Assembly: GCF_021462265.1 (NCBI RefSeq)
Contig: NZ_JAJONF010000029.1
Location: forward strand, 56,069-120,068
Direction: 5' to 3'
Origin: Streptomyces shenzhenensis
Lineage (GTDB): Bacteria; Actinomycetota; Actinomycetes; Streptomycetales; Streptomycetaceae
Length of the DNA: 64,000 nucleotides
The notes under the pieces are model-generated. The model did not search any database, was not told the origin of the DNA, and saw nothing but the letters and a program-made list of their open reading frames with translations. The number at the start of each line of letters is the position of its first letter. The stretch's first letter is position 1. A program made the position numbers and the translations under genes. Of this stretch, positions 60,624 through 64,000 are shown in pieces.

Positions 60624-60739
60624 AGAACCAGCGGGCAGGCTGTGATTGTTGTCAGTGGCGGCATGTAGTTTTTTGGCGAGGGTTGACGGACCGGCCACGG
60701 CCCGGACAGATGCTGTAGACGTCAAAGGAGGTGGGAGCA

Positions 60740-62914
60740 GTGAGTGTTGTCGAGAGGCCTTCTGCTGTGCCCGCCCCGGAGAAGCCCGCTCCCGCGGCTC
60801 CGGCTCGGAAGTTCCGCGGGAAGAACAAGACGACCGCATGGAAGCGCGGTGAGGACACCGAACTCGCGGTCATCCGCCTGCCGCTCGTCGTCGATGACGC
60901 AGAAGTGCTGCGCCGCGTCAAGCAGTTGTATTCGGCGATGTGGTCCATCAAGCGGGCGTTGCAGCGTGATGCGCGGGCCGCGGTCGATGCGTACTGGGCC
61001 GGTACCCGGCGCCGGAAGGCGGATCCGGCCGCGTGGCGCAAGGAACTGGGCCTGTCCCGCGAGGGGATGGAACGCCGCGCCTACCGGCATCTGGAACGTG
61101 CCGGGCACCTCGGCCATCACTTATCCAAAGCGCTCGTGATGCACCAGGCCGACGAGGTCTGGGGAGGCATATCCCGTCATCTGTTCGCGGACGCCTCGGG
61201 GCGCCGTCACGGGCGGCCGCGCGTCGGCAGGTGGTGGGACTGCAGCCGCATCCCCGGCCGCGCCAAGTCACACACGACTGCCCGTAAATGGGAGACGTTC
61301 CGGCTTCACGGCACCCTCGCCGGGCACCTGGCTGCCTACCGGCACCGCGGCCTGCCCCCGGAAGGCACCACCCCGGAGCACGCCGCGGCGCTCCAGCCCG
61401 GCACCCGTGTGCTGGCCCAGCCGCGGCACCTACCGGCTCCTGCCCGACCTGCGGGCCGGGTGGCGGCGGGCGAGGTTCATCCGAAGACGGGCCGGGCGAA
61501 GACCCGGGCTGCGACGTGGTGGGACCACGACGGCGCCCTCGCTGTCGTCTTCACCGGCGGCGCGGACAATAACAGCGGCGACATTGTCCTGCCCGCCCGT
61601 CTCCCCGCAGGTGCCGGCCGCTGGCCGCGCCTGCTGTACTTCCTCGGCAACCCGGAAACGTGGCACAAGGTCGACCTGGTCCGCAGGCGGGACACCGCCG
61701 CACCCGGAGGCTGGGCCTACGAAGCGCATCTGATGGTCCTCACCGGCGGGTACGCGTCCCCGGCAACTAAGGCCCGCCGTGCGGCCGCGGCCGCGCTCGA
61801 GCGGGTAGGCGGCGTCGACGGAAACGTCTCCAACCTCTCGATCGTCTCCTTCCCGGACACGTTCGACCCCGCCGACGGTCCTGTCGCCTCGACCAGAGTC
61901 GAGCTCACCGCTGATGAGCTCGCCGCGCTCGCGAAGGCCCGGCGCAAGGAACGGGGCCGTAAGCGGGCCCTGGACCGGTCCCGGCGGGCGTCCAACCCGG
62001 CCCAGTACGCGCCCTCTGCGCGGCAGCAGTCCCGCGCCGAGCGGCGAAAGGCCTCCGGGCTGCCGGAACGGGCCGTCCAGGTCCGGCGCGGAGCCCGCGC
62101 AGTGAACGCGGCCGGTGTCCCGAAGCAGGCGTACCGCCGGGACACCCTTGCCAACACCTACCGCACCACCCGGGCCCGCCTCGCCGAGGATGCGGCCACC
62201 GCGGCGGCGGCCAAAGCCCACCGCGCCCGGAAAACAGCCGCCGAGATCACGGCCGCTCACGGTGTGAACCTGACCGTCGAGGACTGCGACATACGGACAT
62301 GGTTCCGCCTGTGGGGAAAGACCCTGCAGTCCACGACCCCCGGTCGGCTCATCGCCGCGCTCGGCCGTGAATGCGAGAAATCCGGCGGACGCCTCCTGCG
62401 CGCCTCGACGTTCACTACCGCGCTGTCCCAGCGCTGCCTGTGCGGGGAACGTGTCACCAAAACGCTCGCCGAACGCGTCCACCACTGCCCGGCCTGCGGT
62501 CTGACAGCAGACCGTGACCTGGTCTCCGCCGCGCTGTGCGCACACACAGTGCTCAGCGACCCCGGCGACCCGGGCACCGCCCGCCTGGACACCGTCCAGG
62601 CACGCAACACCCAGATCCTTTTCGCAACAGGGCTGCAAGAGGCCCTGTCGAGTCAACCGCACACCAAAGCCGCCCCCACCCGGGGACGGCTCCGTGGTGC
62701 CCGCCCCTCCCGGGGCCGCGCCACGGCGGCAGCCACCCGGCCGGAACCACTCCGGCCAGGCGGCCTCTGCTCGACGAAACACCGCGCGAACCCGACCCCG
62801 GATGAGACCCGCACCGCGGGACCACGCCGGAAAGGCAGTTCACAAGGCGACGCCGCACCCAACGGCGCCCCGCCCCAGCGGACATCCCGCACAGAATTGC
62901 GGGATAACTCTTAG
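60740..62914 (+). CDS. tnpB: large TnpB-like RNA-guided endonuclease
   Basis: This 724-aa protein is longer than ordinary TnpB (about 400). RuvC residues are in place: Asp360 in GGVDGNVSNLSIV, Glu514 in LTVEDCD, and Asp591/Asp593 in TADRDLVSAAL. Between the last two lies a four-Cys zinc finger (Cys566, 568, 583, 586). Residues about 620-724 are an Arg/Pro/Gly-rich low-complexity tail, probably because the DNA there also encodes guide RNA. GTG 60740 follows AAAGGAGG, an ideal ribosome binding site. Codon 128 is TTA, so translation would need the bldA tRNA. TnpB proteins cut DNA under guidance of an RNA from the element's right end. Confidence 0.82.
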   Translation: MSVVERPSAVPAPEKPAPAAPARKFRGKNKTTAWKRGEDTELAVIRLPLVVDDAEVLRRVKQLYSAMWSIKRALQRDARAAVDAYWAGTRRRKADPAAWRKELGLSREGMERRAYRHLERAGHLGHHLSKALVMHQADEVWGGISRHLFADASGRRHGRPRVGRWWDCSRIPGRAKSHTTARKWETFRLHGTLAGHLAAYRHRGLPPEGTTPEHAAALQPGTRVLAQPRHLPAPARPAGRVAAGEVHPKTGRAKTRAATWWDHDGALAVVFTGGADNNSGDIVLPARLPAGAGRWPRLLYFLGNPETWHKVDLVRRRDTAAPGGWAYEAHLMVLTGGYASPATKARRAAAAALERVGGVDGNVSNLSIVSFPDTFDPADGPVASTRVELTADELAALAKARRKERGRKRALDRSRRASNPAQYAPSARQQSRAERRKASGLPERAVQVRRGARAVNAAGVPKQAYRRDTLANTYRTTRARLAEDAATAAAAKAHRARKTAAEITAAHGVNLTVEDCDIRTWFRLWGKTLQSTTPGRLIAALGRECEKSGGRLLRASTFTTALSQRCLCGERVTKTLAERVHHCPACGLTADRDLVSAALCAHTVLSDPGDPGTARLDTVQARNTQILFATGLQEALSSQPHTKAAPTRGRLRGARPSRGRATAAATRPEPLRPGGLCSTKHRANPTPDETRTAGPRRKGSSQGDAAPNGAPPQRTSRTELRDNS
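62884..62914 (-). repeat. right inverted repeat of the element with adjacent hairpin
   Basis: The 19-bp inverted repeat is 62896-62914. ATCCCGC (62884-62890) pairs with GCGGGAT (62899-62905) to form a 7-bp hairpin at the very end of tnpB. Such a structure is often found at TnpB element right ends and at the 3' end of guide RNAs. Confidence 0.7.
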
Positions 62915-62940
62915 AGTCAGGGCTGACGGAAGGAGCCCCC

Positions 62941-63924
62941 GTGGCCGGTCAGCCCATCCCCGTGATCATCGACTGTGACACCGGTGTCGACGACGCCCTC
63001 GCCCTGCTGTTCGCCGTCCGGCACCCGGGGCTGGAGCTGCGGGCGGTGACCTGTGTCGCCGGGAACACGGATGTGGACGGGGTGGTGCGCAACACCCTGA
63101 CCGTGCTGGAGCGGGCCGGGGCCGGGGACGTCCCCGTCGCCCGGGGTGCCGAACGGCCGTTGATCGAGGCGGCGCGGTCGGCGCGGCATGTGCACGGGAC
63201 GGACGGGATGGGGGATCTCGGGCTGCCCGCGCCGGTCCGGCGCCCCGCCGACGTCGACGCCGTCACCCTGCTGCGCCGCGAGATCCTCCGCTCGCCCCGC
63301 CCGGTCACCCTCGTCCCCACCGCCCCGCTCACCAACATCGCCCTGCTGCTGCGCATCCACCCGGAGGTGACCCGGAACATCGAGCGGATCGTCTTCATGG
63401 GCGGCGCGGTCGCCACCGGAAACGCCACCCCGGTCGCCGAGTTCAACGTCTGGCACGATCCCGAGGCGGCCGCCGTCCTGCTCACCGCCGGAGTGCCGAT
63501 CACCATGTACGGCCTGGACGTCTTCCAGCGGGTCGTGGTGCCGGGGCAGGAGGTACGACGGCTGCGCGCGAGCGCGGAACCGGGGGCCCGGCTCGCCGGG
63601 GAACTGCTCGCGCACCGGCCCGCCGCCCCCGGCTCCGACGCGGACGACGATGCGGCCGGCGGCCTCGGGGACGCGGGCGCGGTGTGTGCCGTGGCCGATC
63701 CGGGCGGTCTGACCACCCGGCTCCTTCCGGTCGAGGTCTCCCTCGCCCCGGGGCCGGGCCGGGGCCAGACCGTCGTCGACCGCCGCCCCCGCCCCGGCGA
63801 GGCCGAGATCCACGGCGGCGCCCGCGAAGGGGCCATGGTGGACGTGGCGTTGGACGTCGACGTGGCGCGGTACGTGGAGCTGTACCTGGAGACCGTCGCG
63901 GGCGGGCGGGCCCAAGCCAACTGA
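62941..63924 (+). CDS. nucleoside hydrolase (IunH-like)
   Basis: This 327-aa member of the inosine-uridine nucleoside N-ribohydrolase family splits nucleosides to base and ribose for salvage. The calcium-binding DCDTGVDDALAL motif is at residues 11-22. The TNIALLLRIHPE and MGGAVATGNATPVAEFNVWHDPEAA blocks follow; the final catalytic region has GDAGAVCAVADP in place of the usual HDPxA-type block. AAGGAG precedes GTG 62941. The mobile element ends 26 bp upstream, so the native promoter must lie on its far side unless the element supplies one. Confidence 0.85.
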   Translation: MAGQPIPVIIDCDTGVDDALALLFAVRHPGLELRAVTCVAGNTDVDGVVRNTLTVLERAGAGDVPVARGAERPLIEAARSARHVHGTDGMGDLGLPAPVRRPADVDAVTLLRREILRSPRPVTLVPTAPLTNIALLLRIHPEVTRNIERIVFMGGAVATGNATPVAEFNVWHDPEAAAVLLTAGVPITMYGLDVFQRVVVPGQEVRRLRASAEPGARLAGELLAHRPAAPGSDADDDAAGGLGDAGAVCAVADPGGLTTRLLPVEVSLAPGPGRGQTVVDRRPRPGEAEIHGGAREGAMVDVALDVDVARYVELYLETVAGGRAQAN

Positions 63925-64000
63925 AATCACCGTTGTCCGCATTGCTGAGCCACGCCCACGCCCACGCCCACGCACACGTGCGCCCCGGCCGTCCACGACG

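Larger units (their letters stand above)
59795..62914. mobile_element. 3.1-kb element: decayed IS5-like transposase plus intact TnpB, 19-bp inverted ends
   Basis: The ends CTAAGAGGTATCCCGCAAT (59795-59813) and its inverted partner at 62896-62914 match at 18 of 19 positions. The left end is 42 bp from the transposase stop; the right end overlaps the last codons of tnpB. Trimming to AGAGG...CTCT leaves TA on both sides as a possible 2-bp target duplication. I found no second copy of the right end immediately upstream of the transposase, so tnpB lies inside the element. Confidence 0.75.

Overview
The window is chromosomal DNA of a Streptomyces-type actinomycete. The evidence is very high GC, GTG and even TTG starts, dense open frames on all six frames, Tat and lipoprotein signals, XRE/DUF397-type genes, two TTA (bldA-type) codons in accessory genes and several apparently leaderless promoters. 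The order bkdABC, dacA, gntR-MFS, M18 aminopeptidase, acyl-CoA dehydrogenase, aspS, metG is one I remember from the Streptomyces core chromosome on one flank of oriC. A near-consensus ParB site (parS) inside aspS agrees with an origin-proximal location.

Layout. 1-4536: the end of a phosphotransferase gene, then the branched-chain 2-oxo acid dehydrogenase operon bkdABC behind a tandem dyad operator. 4687-6954: a small accessory patch with a BRO-type antirepressor, a decayed DUF5753 regulator, a DUF397 protein and an alpha/beta hydrolase. 6997-16409: dacA, gntR-MFS, a methyltransferase, a mycothiol-dependent isomerase-like protein, a nitrilase-family amidohydrolase, a LURP-one-like protein, a secreted RTX-like protein and a thioredoxin-NHL protein. 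16488-18001: a small membrane protein, a glycosyltransferase missing its catalytic half and about 0.5 kb of unexplained DNA. 18002-33851: M18 aminopeptidase, acyl-CoA dehydrogenase, SseB-like protein, a large secreted beta-propeller protein, pirin, a 40-bp minisatellite, an AI-2E exporter, a PAS-GAF-PP2C-HATPase phosphatase, aspS, a Tat-exported intradiol dioxygenase-like protein and an FG-GAP protein.

34447-39365 is a compact minus-strand accessory block. It holds an AAA ATPase with a DUF234-like tail under a tandem 15-bp operator, a small multi-TM protein, and an HD domain fused to an Hsp90-like GHKL ATPase that carries a TTA codon. This looks like an uncharacterised conflict/defence-type module. 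metG and a TerF-like vWA protein with a very long Glu/Pro/Ala region follow, then an FUSC transporter, a hydrolase divergent from a MocR regulator, membrane proteins and a second PP2C phosphatase.

50690-64000: a long purine-biased intergenic tract, an orphan Ala-rich protein, an NPP1-type secreted protein, a small exported peptide divergent from an XRE-TPR regulator (a possible peptide-sensing pair), and a lipoprotein. Two paralogous TetR/oxidoreductase divergons follow, each with a GTGATG...CATCAC-bounded operator; one is a perfect 23-bp palindrome. Last is a 3.1-kb mobile element with 19-bp inverted ends. Its IS5-like transposase is broken by two frameshifts, but its large TnpB-like RNA-guided nuclease gene is intact. 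It sits 26 bp upstream of a nucleoside hydrolase gene.

All coordinates come from reading the sequence by eye. Family assignments rest on motif recognition, not on database searches.
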